A stretch of 14,027 nt of DNA from Dissophora ornata (lineage: Eukaryota; Mortierellomycota; Mortierellomycetes; Mortierellales; Mortierellaceae): contig MU617397.1 of the NCBI GenBank assembly GCA_025201705.1, positions 1 through 14,027 of the forward strand, read 5' to 3'. The notes beneath the pieces are model-generated. The model worked only from the letters and a program-made list of their open reading frames with translations. It made no database searches and was not told the DNA's origin. A program made the translations under genes and the position numbers. Position 1 is the first letter of the stretch. Every line of letters starts with the position of its first letter. Positions 1 to 8,252 of this stretch are shown in pieces.

Positions 1-23
1 AAAAAAAAAAAAAAAAAAAATAG

Positions 24-306
24 TGCAAGGCGAGCTCTGTACACTGGTGACTCTCTAGGTCGCGTATATATGTGGGTGCTTCCAGATGGCAGCGGCTGCA
101 CCCATTGGATGCAACCAGGCCGCGACACGGTGTGTGTGAATTGCCAGACACGGTTCCCTTTGCTTGAGCGCAAGTTCAACTGCAAGACTTGCGGAGGGGT
201 GTTTTGCGGCACTTGTACCTTTATTCCCAACTCTGGTTTCGCAGAGAAGCAGGCGAGGTTTTGCTTCAAGTGCTCCGGTGGCAAGCTGAAGGAGCTCATG
301 GGATAG
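24..306 (+). CDS. C-terminal exon of a WD40-FYVE protein (probable ALFY/WDFY3-like), 5' partial
   Basis: Seen: the frame is open from the window edge to the TAG at 304-306. A likely 3' splice site (TAG, 21-23) follows a poly-A tract, so the exon probably starts at 24; a start at the ATG at 70 would split a WD40 blade. The first residues (ALYTGDSLGRVYMW) look like a final WD40 strand and lead straight into a FYVE zinc finger. All four Cys pairs are present (VCVNC, NCKTC, FCGTC, FCFKC; codons at about 133-273), and the protein ends 10 residues after the last Cys. Known: FYVE fingers bind PI3P on endosomes and autophagosomes. BEACH-WD40-FYVE proteins such as ALFY/WDFY3 end in a FYVE domain, whereas WDFY1/2 have it between WD repeats. 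Odd: the family's R(R/K)HHCR signature reads ERKFNCKTCG and the RVC motif reads RFC, so PI3P binding may be weak. The WDFY3 type is inferred from domain order, because the BEACH part would lie outside the window. Confidence 0.82.
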
Positions 307-340
307 AACTGAACCTTCTTCACTCTTGATGTAGAGTTGT

Positions 341-346
341 AATAAA
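341..346 (+). promoter_or_regulatory. Polyadenylation signal AATAAA of the WD40-FYVE gene
   Basis: A perfect AATAAA lies 35 nt after the stop codon, a usual position for 3' end formation. A second AATAAA-like element (AATAAAAAG) occurs near 408-416 and could be an alternative site. Confidence 0.6.
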
Positions 347-732
347 ATGCATCTCACGTTTTTGGTACGAAAGCCGTGCTTGGTCATCAGGGCCTGCATT
401 TGGCTCAATAAAAAGGGGTTCAATGCAATTTGTGTGCGAAACCAAAAAGAAAAAAAGAAAAGCCCAGCTTTATTTTTCGCCCAGCTTCCCTTGGCACAAC
501 AAACAGAGAGGTGCATGCTTTAAGTTTGGACCTCGGAGATCCAAGAAGTTTTAAAGAGCGTGTTGCTCAGGGCCTTTGTGGATTCTTCTCTTCTTTCCTT
601 TCTCTTCGTTTTTCTCTCGCTGCTCACTTATTACCTTATTACACCGCATCACTCTCTTACTATTTCCTCGAACCTCCCCTTATCTCTTTTTCTCCCAGCG
701 CCTCTTTCACTTCCCCTTCAACTAACCCCAGT
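347..732 (+). promoter_or_regulatory. Spacer and pyrimidine-rich promoter/leader of the tetraspan gene
   Basis: This stretch holds no convincing gene. From about 575 to 728 it is strongly C/T-rich on the + strand, the kind of tract often found at fungal promoters and transcription starts. The tract ends in CTAAC (722-726) and CAG triplets at 729-731 and 736-738, so it could instead be the polypyrimidine tract and acceptor of a 5'UTR intron. I found no clear matching donor. No convincing TATA box was seen. Confidence 0.4.
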
Positions 733-777
733 ATGCAGTCTCTTCCTCGCCGCGCCCCCGCTCACTCATCATCATGA
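733..777 (+). CDS. Upstream ORF of 14 codons, stop overlapping the main start (ATGA)
   Basis: The ATG at 733 has A at -3 and opens 14 codons ending in TGA at 775-777. That stop overlaps the ATG of the next ORF (774-776) in the +1 frame, giving ATGA. The short peptide is Arg/Pro/Ser-rich and need not be functional; the overlap is the point, since it could couple termination to reinitiation. The uORF exists only if transcription starts upstream of 733 and no 5'UTR intron ending at CAG 738 removes its ATG. Confidence 0.35.
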   Translation: MQSLPRRAPAHSSS

Positions 778-2300
778 TCAACAGGACCACTTCTACCACC
801 GACGTAAATAGTGAGACTTTGGCCCCTGCGCACAACACAACAACAATAGCCAATACCAATAGCGACATTGACAGCTATCACAACAATGCCGACGACAACG
901 ACAGCAAAAAGAACACTGCTACTCTAACTCATTCGCCCTCCCAAAGGATACGCCTCTTTTTCACAAAACGGACTTTCACCCTTCCGTCATTCAGAAATCT
1001 CTTACTCTGCCTCCGTCTCCTCATCTTTGTCCTAGCTTTCGTGACCCTGATCCTCGATGCCATCACCATATCATTCGAGGTCAATGTCATGGGCTTGGGT
1101 CTGAGCGAGGTCTCGACCCAGACTGCACTACTATTGACGCCAGATCTGTTAGCAATGATGATGGTCTTGATCCTGGTAATCTATTCGTCTGAGGCAATAT
1201 GCTGTTGTTTCGGCAACGCTGCGGATCTAGACAACAGTTATGATGGTTACGAGGACAGCTACGATGACGAGGTGGCGATAACAAGGCGACCGTTTGAAGA
1301 AAGGGAGTCCATGGCACAAACGGACCAGGAGCTTGAGGAAGGCCAGGAGCAGGATTTCGATCAGGGGGAACGGGAGGAACGGTTGGCGCGGAGTAAAGGC
1401 AAAAGGGTTGCCTTCATCAATTACCCAGAAGATGCCCACTATACACAACATATCCGCACCTCAGTCGTCGCTATCACGACGCCCGTGGATGAAGTTGACA
1501 TTCATGACACTCTCTCATATACCCACTCCCCGGCCGCATCGTCTGTCATCGCCAACTCCACGCCGCAACAATTGCCACGGTCGCTAGCGCTATCAGAACC
1601 TTCGACACCAACGGCTGCCTCAAAACCTGGACGACATCGCTACTACTACGTCGTTTTTCGAGTCCTCTTCAGCTTGGGACTAGCTGTCTTGGCATTGTAC
1701 TGGCCTGCTCGGCAAATGAAACCCCCTGTGGGATACCTTCCCAACTTGGGTTATCCACCACACCACGGCAATGGACCCCATACCGGCGGAGCGCGTAATG
1801 GAGGAGGGTCAAGCAACACAACGGGTGGACCAAGCGACTATCCTATTGGCAACGGCATTAACCACGACCCAAGCTATCGACCTGGGAAAGGCAATGACAG
1901 TGGGAGTAATGCGTTATCACGTTGGTGTGCAGTAGAAGAGGCGTTCGGTGATAGCCAGAGCGCAGTTGTATACTGCCAGGTCAAGGCAATTCGACCAGGA
2001 CTGACGTACGTATGGGCAGTCCTGGTGGTCGTCGAGTTGTGTGCGGCAGCTATGGCAGGGGATTTTGGGAGATCCGGCATAAAGGGCGATGCTATGGCTA
2101 GCTCTGGAGTAAGCGGGTCAGAGGTTGGCGAGCACTTGCAGCTCGAGCAACTGGCGCTAGATGGACCTATAGACGAAGAAATGGCAATAGGAACGGGCAC
2201 ACGCAATGATTCGGGGACAAGAGCCGAGGTCCACGACGAGCCGGCTTCATCAATGAGAGGTGAAGGAGGGCAAAGGCGCATTGGGAGAACCGTCCACTGA
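774..2300 (+). CDS. Hypothetical tetraspan membrane protein (508 aa), intronless
   Basis: I do not recognise this family. The start is the first in-frame ATG after an in-frame TAA at 723, with A at -3. Seen in order: a hydrophilic Asn/Thr/Ser/Asp-rich N-terminus (1-57); a basic stretch; TM1 about 75-97; a short loop; TM2 about 117-140, followed by a CCC cluster (143-145) suitable for palmitoylation. A roughly 145-residue loop follows, acidic near its start (about 151-204) and Ser/Thr/Pro-rich near its end. Then come TM3 about 290-311, a Gly/Asn/His/Pro-rich loop (315-380) with two cysteines (C385, C401) that could form a disulfide, TM4 about 409-428, and an 80-residue tail. The 2-loop-2 arrangement recalls MARVEL-like or Sur7-like tetraspan proteins, but no family motif was seen. 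If the N-terminus is cytosolic, the Cys pair faces outside or the lumen. The long uninterrupted frame and four clean hydrophobic segments support a real gene. Confidence 0.75.
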   Translation: MINRTTSTTDVNSETLAPAHNTTTIANTNSDIDSYHNNADDNDSKKNTATLTHSPSQRIRLFFTKRTFTLPSFRNLLLCLRLLIFVLAFVTLILDAITISFEVNVMGLGLSEVSTQTALLLTPDLLAMMMVLILVIYSSEAICCCFGNAADLDNSYDGYEDSYDDEVAITRRPFEERESMAQTDQELEEGQEQDFDQGEREERLARSKGKRVAFINYPEDAHYTQHIRTSVVAITTPVDEVDIHDTLSYTHSPAASSVIANSTPQQLPRSLALSEPSTPTAASKPGRHRYYYVVFRVLFSLGLAVLALYWPARQMKPPVGYLPNLGYPPHHGNGPHTGGARNGGGSSNTTGGPSDYPIGNGINHDPSYRPGKGNDSGSNALSRWCAVEEAFGDSQSAVVYCQVKAIRPGLTYVWAVLVVVELCAAAMAGDFGRSGIKGDAMASSGVSGSEVGEHLQLEQLALDGPIDEEMAIGTGTRNDSGTRAEVHDEPASSMRGEGGQRRIGRTVH

Positions 2301-2989
2301 CATGTCGCACACGGCTCACCACGCCATGCACAATTAAAATGCCGGATAAACCCTGACATGTAATACTTTCTCTCCGTCTTGCTCTTGAAGTTCTTGTGAC
2401 CAAAACATGCTCTTCTTTGCTGAATGCAAAGACGAATGAGATGAGGGAGGGATTGTGGCGTCGTTGATCCTCGCGTGAATTCTGCACTTTCTTTTTTTGT
2501 ATTGGTCCAATAGCGATGATTCTGACATTGTAGTTTTTTTTTTTTTTTTTTTGGACACGTCCTCCATCCTGCGCCTGTCGCTGTTGCGTTTTCTCTTGGC
2601 GCGCAGGCCATGGCTGAGTAACTGATTCCACTCCCATCCAGATCGACAAAGCAGCCAGCATTGCATTCTTATGTTTTTTCTGAATGAACATTTTTTATTC
2701 CTTTTCGAGGCGCAAACGTGTGTTCCATAAATAAATGCTACCATGCAGATTGAATAACATTTAATTTTTAATAAAAAATCGTATTGCTTTTTGAAGCTAT
2801 TGTTGAGAGGACCATGGATAGGACTGACTGAAAAAGATACTCTTCATCTGAAGGACTGGTCCTTGAGATTCTGAGTGGCGGATAAAATCGCGCCTCTTTC
2901 CTCCACCATCAACCATTCCAGGCGATTGTTGTCTGTTACGGTACATTTTATTACGCGAATGCTATGCTAATCTTGCTTCACCGTTGCAG
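2301..2989. other. Convergent intergenic spacer with 3' flanks and a T19 tract
   Basis: These 689 nt lie between two stop codons facing each other. They hold an ATTAAA at 2333-2338 and an AATAAA at 2730-2735 for the + gene. TTTATT at 2947-2952 is an AATAAA on the minus strand, 38 nt downstream of the TAF14 stop. A run of 19 T occupies 2534-2552. Several minus-strand ORFs cross the region, but they show no domain or coding-like composition. Confidence 0.7.
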
Positions 2990-4617
2990 TCAGTCCAATC
3001 TCTTTGCACAGAATTGCCACAGCTGATGCAGGAGGTCAGTGCCTAGAGTCCGCAAGTCAATATGAAATTCGCCAGCTACAACGACGACAATGACAGGAAG
3101 TGGTCGTCAGCTAAAGGTTTTTGGAGGGTGTCTTGCTACCAATCAAACACTGTTCTTTTAATCGCCATTTACCTTCGCCGTCCTCTTTGACATACATATC
3201 CGACGTCTGATTAGCCTTTACTAGCTTGACCAGGTCAACTAGATCGTCCGCTTGTAACAGCTGGAACTTCTCTGCGAGAACGTGTATGTCAATCTAGACA
3301 TTGTGTGACATGATCCGGATCAGTTTTCTGTCTTCTCGCACAGTCGGTCGTTTTGTTTTGCCTGTTGAGTTGCGACGAGCAGGATCTGCAGCATCCATTA
3401 TTCAGGGCTCCTTTTTACCTCATCATTCCAGTCATCTTCTGCATCCACACTGCTGTCGTCGTCCGAACTCCTGTCGTCTTTGATGCGTTTTGATTTTGTT
3501 TTGAGTACATCATCCCGCCCTCGCTTATTCGTTTTTGCATCCATTCCACTATGGTGGCTAGACATGTGGTCGCGCCTATCTGATATCGTTTCAACTGGCT
3601 GATTCAGCAGTTTTAAGAAGCTGGACTTCAAGTCGGGCTTGAATGTCTACCATTTCCATCCAGGGCATAGCGAAAGAGGTCATATCTTGTCAGCATCTTC
3701 AGTTCCCAGGCGACAATAGCGAGTAGATAGATGCAATGGAGCGAGCAGCAGCACGTACCAATGTGTGTGCTACTTCGTAGTGGGTCATCTGGAAATTCAA
3801 GTCGTGATCCAGGACAAAGGGCGATGTCGATTTGTCAGCAAAGTGGAGCATGATCTTCATGTCAAACTCGCCCCAGCCCTTTTCCTGCAGCACAAACGGG
3901 TACTCTGTCACTTCTGTGGGATCGAAAAGAGAGTGGCAGAAGTCAGGACGCGTGGTTGGTTGACAAGGACACCCATTCTTGATCAAAGTGCCGGATACAT
4001 ACTCCTGAGGGGTTGTTCAAAGGTTTGGTGCAACATATATTCGACATATTCCACATAGGGCAAGGGTTCCTCCTCGCCATTGGCATTGATACCCATGAGG
4101 GATATCTTCCATTTACGCATAGGGAAGCCATGCTGCTTCTGTCCCTTCACAATGTGTTGGTCCGTGACCACCTGTTGGAGAGCAGACAATAAAGACTAGT
4201 TAGGGGGTAGCTAAACAAAAGGTCGATTTGAGCAATGTGCTGTGTGTGCTGTGTGTGCTGTGTGTGATTTGACCGCCACCAATTTTGTTGTGATCTTTGA
4301 TCGGCGCCCAATTGGTTCATAGTAAGGGGAGCAGGTTCAGCTGATACAGCCCAGATAATAGGGACGAATTGAGAACAATCCAACAACCTTGAGCAACATA
4401 CCTTGATTTCCTTCGTGATATTTTTCTGCTCGCAGGTCCAACGTGGTGTCGAAAAAAAAATAGGGATAGAAAGAGGGTTAGGATGAAATAGACATTGGGA
4501 CAAGGGTGAGAGAGCTCTCAGGGGCTGATGAGGAAAGCGGGTCTGCAGTCTCAACATCGTTCTACGTGGGTGGCGGTGTGATGGTGGCTGCTGCAGAATC
4601 AACCTTACCTGTGGCAT
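2990..4617 (-). CDS. TAF14: Transcription initiation/chromatin subunit Taf14 (YEATS + ET domains), 7 exons
   Basis: Exons on the minus strand: 4617-4609, 4425-4402, 4171-4003, 3913-3759, 3646-3419, 3293-3173, 3075-2990. The total is 792 nt, in frame, 263 aa; all introns are GT-AG, 89-230 nt. Residues 12-~122 form a YEATS domain: FPMRKWKISL, then LHQTF with H59 and F62, then KGWGEF with W81 and G82. As I recall them, these are the acyl-lysine pocket residues of yeast Taf14, and they fall at the same numbers, which supports the two tiny first exons. A charged Lys/Arg/Asp linker (about 138-195) carries nuclear-localisation-like stretches. An ET domain closes the protein (196-263: VLAEKFQLL, DDLVDLVKLV, GEFHIDL, LLHQLW). 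Known: yeast Taf14 belongs to TFIID, TFIIF, SWI/SNF, INO80 and NuA3, reads acylated H3K9 through YEATS and recruits partners through ET. It is divergent to RAD3. AF9/ENL and Yaf9 lack this compact YEATS-linker-ET layout. Confidence 0.95.
4236..4266. repeat. 9-bp tandem repeat TGTGTGCTG in TAF14 intron 2
   Basis: About 3.4 copies of TGTGTGCTG lie inside the largest TAF14 intron (4172-4401), about 65 nt upstream of its acceptor in the direction of transcription. On the sense strand the tract is CA/AGC-rich. It probably varies in length between strains. Confidence 0.85.
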
Positions 4618-4918
4618 GGTGCAGGGGCGTGAAAAAAAAGAGCACACAAGAAACGAATGCGCTCAGTCAGTGGGTGGAGAGAGTTAAAACAAGAGCGATC
4701 AAGAAGGCGAATTAAAAAGAAAAAAGAAAAAGTGTGTGACTGAAGGAATGAAACAAGAACGCAGCAACTTTTTGATGCAAGCTGTGCCTGAAGATGGATG
4801 GACAAAAGAAAGAAGAGAAGAGGCGTACAAAGAGGAATGAAAAGGAGTGAACTTGAAGGTGCGAAGGTGCAGAACTGATCCTCATTCCACCATGTTGCAA
4901 CCAACCAACCAACCAAAG

Positions 4919-4926
4919 TGACGTCA
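4919..4926. promoter_or_regulatory. Perfect CRE/ATF-type palindrome TGACGTCA
   Basis: The 8-bp palindrome TGACGTCA is the full consensus for CREB/ATF-family bZIP dimers; fungal examples include Atf1 of fission yeast and Sko1 of budding yeast. It lies 158 nt upstream of the RAD3 start and 302 nt upstream of the TAF14 start. Function is inferred from sequence and position only. Confidence 0.55.
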
Positions 4927-4932
4927 GCATCG

Positions 4933-4949
4933 AGGTTATTAAATAACCT
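4933..4949. repeat. 17-bp inverted repeat AGGTTATT-A-AATAACCT
   Basis: Two perfect 8-nt arms surround a single A, 6 nt downstream of the CRE-like site in the TAF14/RAD3 promoter. It could be a dimeric factor site or, with its TTATTAAATAA core, a TATA-like element for either gene. Confidence 0.55.
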
Positions 4950-5076
4950 TCTCAAACTCAAGAACATCTTCTCAACCTCTTCCTTGATACTCGCTGTCGA
5001 GAAAAGCAAAGCAGCGAGAACTTGCAAGGGATATCAGCAATACACAGCATCAGCCTCTGGATAATCTCTCTTCAAA

Positions 5077-8000
5077 ATGCTGTAAGAGTCTTCCCCCCCT
5101 GGCGATAGCGCTCTATGAACTCCCAAACAAAAGGTTCTCTTGTCAACATGGTCGTCGCTCATTAAGCATGCTCTCTGGGGATTACCATCATTTCTAGGTT
5201 CGAAATCGACGGACTACCAGTCTATTTCCCTTATGACAGAATCTACCCGGAGCAATATGCGTACATGTGCTCTCTCAAACAGACTCTGGATGCCCAGGTG
5301 CGAAAAAAAATGCTTCATGCTGCATTTGCCAGAATTCGTTTTGATCTTCAAGTGGCAAATAACTAATCAGTCTAACTTTCATTCCATTTGGCTACCCTTC
5401 CCTTCAAACAACTTTATAGGGACATGGAGTACTAGAGATGCCATCGGGAACTGGAAAGACAGTATCGCTTCTCTCTTTGATCGTTTCATATCAGCAAGTA
5501 AGTGTTGCGCGTTGAGTTGATCATTGACGCCACCAATTTTCATTTGAGGGAGTTGTTTACATACTTAACGTTTTGGAAACACACAACCCTCGAATAGTTC
5601 TATCCTGAGAAACGCAAGTTGATCTATTGCTCGCGTACAGTCCCTGAGATCGAGAAAGCATTGGCAGAGTTGAAAAGACTTATTGAGTACCGAAAGAGCT
5701 GCGGACTAAAGGAGTCAATTCTGGGCCTCGGATTGACTAGCCGTCGCAACTTGTGTCTCCATCCATCGGTTAGTAAAGAAAAGAAAGGCAAGGTTGTGGA
5801 TGCTCGATGTCGTAATCTGACGGCGCCGTGGGTCCGCGAGGCAGCTCAGGCAGGACAGGATGTCGAGACATGCTCATTCTATGAGGGCTTGGAGAGTGCT
5901 GATCTACGTGAGGAAGTAGCGGATTCTATTTACACACTGGATGATATCAAGGAAATTGGACGATCAAAGAACATGTGTCCATACTATATGGCTCGCCGCA
6001 TGGTAAGACACCTTTTCTCCAGGAAAACTTGTTTACGGCGGGAGAATGAACATAGTTTTCCGTGACTGACCAGATCTATCCCTATGCTCGCCCTTGTATT
6101 TAGATTGGGTACGCGAACGTCGTCATCTACTCTTATCACTACATGCTGGACCCAAAAATCGCGGACCTGATTTCAAAAGAAATGTCGAAGGACTCTATTG
6201 TCGTCTTTGATGAGGCACATAACATCGGTATGCCTCTAATATGGCACATGAAACCGCAATGCGAGGAAGAGTATGATAACGATTACTGACATATTATCTT
6301 CCACCATGTTGTCACTAGATAACGTCTGCATTGAGGCTTTGAGCCTGGACATCATGCGACCAACACTAGAATCGAGCTCAAAGAGTATTGCTCACTTGTC
6401 TGAGAGAATCGAAGTCATGAAGCAACAAGGATCAGAAAAATTGAAGGACGAATACGAAAAATTAGTCCAGGGTTTACAGGACACTCTACAAGCCAGGGAT
6501 GACGATTTGATCATGGCCAACCCTGCGTTGCCGGAAGATCTCTTGCGTGAGGCTGTCCCAGGAAACATCAGAAAGGCCGAGCATTTCGTTGCGTTCCTGA
6601 AGCGTTTCAACGAATACCTGAAGACACGACTGCGAGTCCTCAATGTCACCGCAGAGACGCCATCATCGTTTTTGAGACACTTGAAGGAGATCACGTATAT
6701 TGAGAAGAAGCCGCTGCAGTTTTGCGCGGAGCGGCTGTCGTGCTTGGTCCGCACCTTGGAGCTGAACAATGTGGATGAGTTGCAATCATTACAGAAGGTT
6801 GCCGCCCTTGCAACGTTAGTGGCGACGTACGACAAAGGATTCATGTTGGTCTTGGAGCCCTATGAAACCGAAAATGCTACAGTGCCCAACCCGATTCTGA
6901 GATTTGCTTGCCTTGATGCCTCTATTGCCATCAAGCCTGTTTTTGAGCGATACTCATCAGTCATTATCACCTCGGGAACACTGTCGCCGTTGGACATGTA
7001 TCCCAAGATTTTGGACTTCAAGGCGACAGTTCAGGAGAGCTACCCAATGACATTGACACGTAACTGCTTCTTGCCTATGGTCATTACACGAGGATCTGAC
7101 CAAGTGGCAATCTCGTCGAAATTTGAGGTGCGAAATGATCCAGCTGTGGTGAGGAATTTTGGCAACATTTTGATTGAGTTTGGCAAGATTGTGCCAGACG
7201 GTATCGTCGCATTCTTCCCCAGTTACCTCTACATGGAGAGTATTATCGCCATGTGGCACGAGATGGTATGTCTTTTCCTTGAACTTTGCTCTTCATGTTA
7301 TGATCGTACAATAGGAAATATGCCATATAAGCGTCCATTAACAATTCTATCACTCATCATTTCTTCAATTTAGGGTATTTTGACCGTGGCTTGGAAATCA
7401 AAGTTGATTTTCGTCGAGACTCCTGATGCAGCAGAGACTTCAATTGCGTTGGATAACTACCGTCGCGCCTGTGAGAATGGGCGTGGTGCTATTTTGCTGG
7501 CCGTCGCTCGTGGTAAAGTCTCGGAAGGAATCGATTTCGATCATCACTATGGCCGAGCTGTCGTCATGTTTGGAATTCCGTATCAGTACACGGAGTCCAG
7601 GATCCTGAAGGCTAGACTTGAGTTTCTGCGGGACGAACATCGAGTGCGAGAGAATGATTTCCTGACATTCGATGCGCTGCGTCATGCTGCTCAGTGCTTG
7701 GGTCGTGTTCTCAGAGGAAAGACGGACTACGGACTGATGGTGTTTGCAGATCGTCGATACGCGCGTCAGGATAAGCGATCCAAGTTACCGAAGTGGATCA
7801 ACCAGTACATCACGGACACGAGCGTGAACTTGTCGACAGACATGGGTATAGCGATCGCGAAAAAGTTTTTGAGATCGATGGCGCAGCCTCTCGAGACCCA
7901 AGCACAGTTGGGAGTCAGTCTGTGGACTCTGGAGGATGTGCTAGCGAGACAGAGAGCGCAGAAGGAGAAACAGGAGAGAGCAGCGCAAGGCGGGGTGCAT

Positions 8001-8090
8001 CAACAGCATTATCAGCAGTATGGGGCTGCAGACGCTCACAAACTGGCTCATGATCGAGCGACTGGTGCTGTGTACATGGACGTGAACTAG
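5077..8090 (+). CDS. RAD3: TFIIH/NER 5'-3' DNA helicase Rad3 (XPD/ERCC2), 7 exons
   Basis: Exons: 5077-5081, 5198-5297, 5420-5497, 5598-6002, 6104-6227, 6319-7265, 7374-8090. The total is 2376 nt, in frame, 791 aa (yeast Rad3 778, human XPD 760); introns are 91-122 nt. The first exon is only ATG-CT, but splicing to 5198 gives the expected N-terminus ([15 protein letters not shown]). Walker A is GTGKT with K48, as in yeast. Four iron-sulfur cysteines sit at C114, C132, C153 and C188, each two below human C116/134/155/190. The Walker B box is DEAH (232-235), and the Arch domain follows within the large exon. Motif IV-VI features include [12 protein letters not shown] and QCLGRVLR (Q660, R664, R667), followed by KLPKWI and NLSTDM. 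Known: the helicase opens DNA in nucleotide excision repair and is a structural part of the TFIIH core that binds the CAK module. The C-terminal tail is Gln/His/Ala-rich and longer than in human XPD. All catalytic elements look intact. Confidence 0.98.
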
Positions 8091-8252
8091 TGGCGCGAAC
8101 ATCATGGCCACGCATGAAACTTGTAGATATCTTTTTTCTTTTCTTGCCAACATGTATCTCACTTTACAAATATTCAAAGACGTAATAAAATCGACTGTAC
8201 AAAAGAACATGTGATGCTTTCATCTCTAGAATTGCTCTATGATCCATAAAGT
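8091..8252. other. Convergent 3' spacer between RAD3 and the oligopeptidase gene
   Basis: These 162 nt separate two facing stop codons. AATAAA at 8184-8189 serves RAD3, 94 nt after its stop. I saw no perfect AATAAA on the minus strand for the oligopeptidase gene here, so its transcript may use a variant signal or run into the RAD3 3' region. Confidence 0.65.

Larger units (their letters stand above)
4618..5076. promoter_or_regulatory. Divergent promoter shared by TAF14 (-) and RAD3 (+)
   Basis: Only 459 nt separate the two start codons, so this region must carry both promoters and both 5' leaders. The RAD3 side contains four CCAA repeats (4901-4916), a perfect TGACGTCA palindrome (4919-4926) and a 17-bp inverted repeat (4933-4949) with an AT-rich centre. 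Much of the middle (4690-4850) is purine-rich on the + strand. A 140-codon minus-strand ORF (4605-5027) covers the region but has no coding character. Confidence 0.8.

Noticed and set aside
55..516. 153-codon minus-strand ORF over the FYVE exon and promoter
   Set aside because: It is antisense to a clear zinc finger and has no recognisable domain.
1874..2611. 245-codon minus-strand ORF overlapping the end of the tetraspan gene
   Set aside because: It is antisense to a coherent membrane protein, has no domain, and runs across the T19 tract as a lysine run (from AAA codons); the overlapping 2167-2691 and 2334-2744 ORFs are similar shadows.
4147..4647. 166-codon minus-strand ORF reading through TAF14 introns 1 and 2
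   Set aside because: It is intron sequence left open by chance; only codons for MPQ and KNITKEIK inside it belong to exons.
4605..5027. 140-codon minus-strand ORF just upstream of TAF14, possible N-terminal extension
   Set aside because: It is in a different frame from the TAF14 start region, is Phe/Ser/Leu-rich from purine-rich promoter DNA, and residue numbering of the YEATS pocket agrees with the start at 4617.
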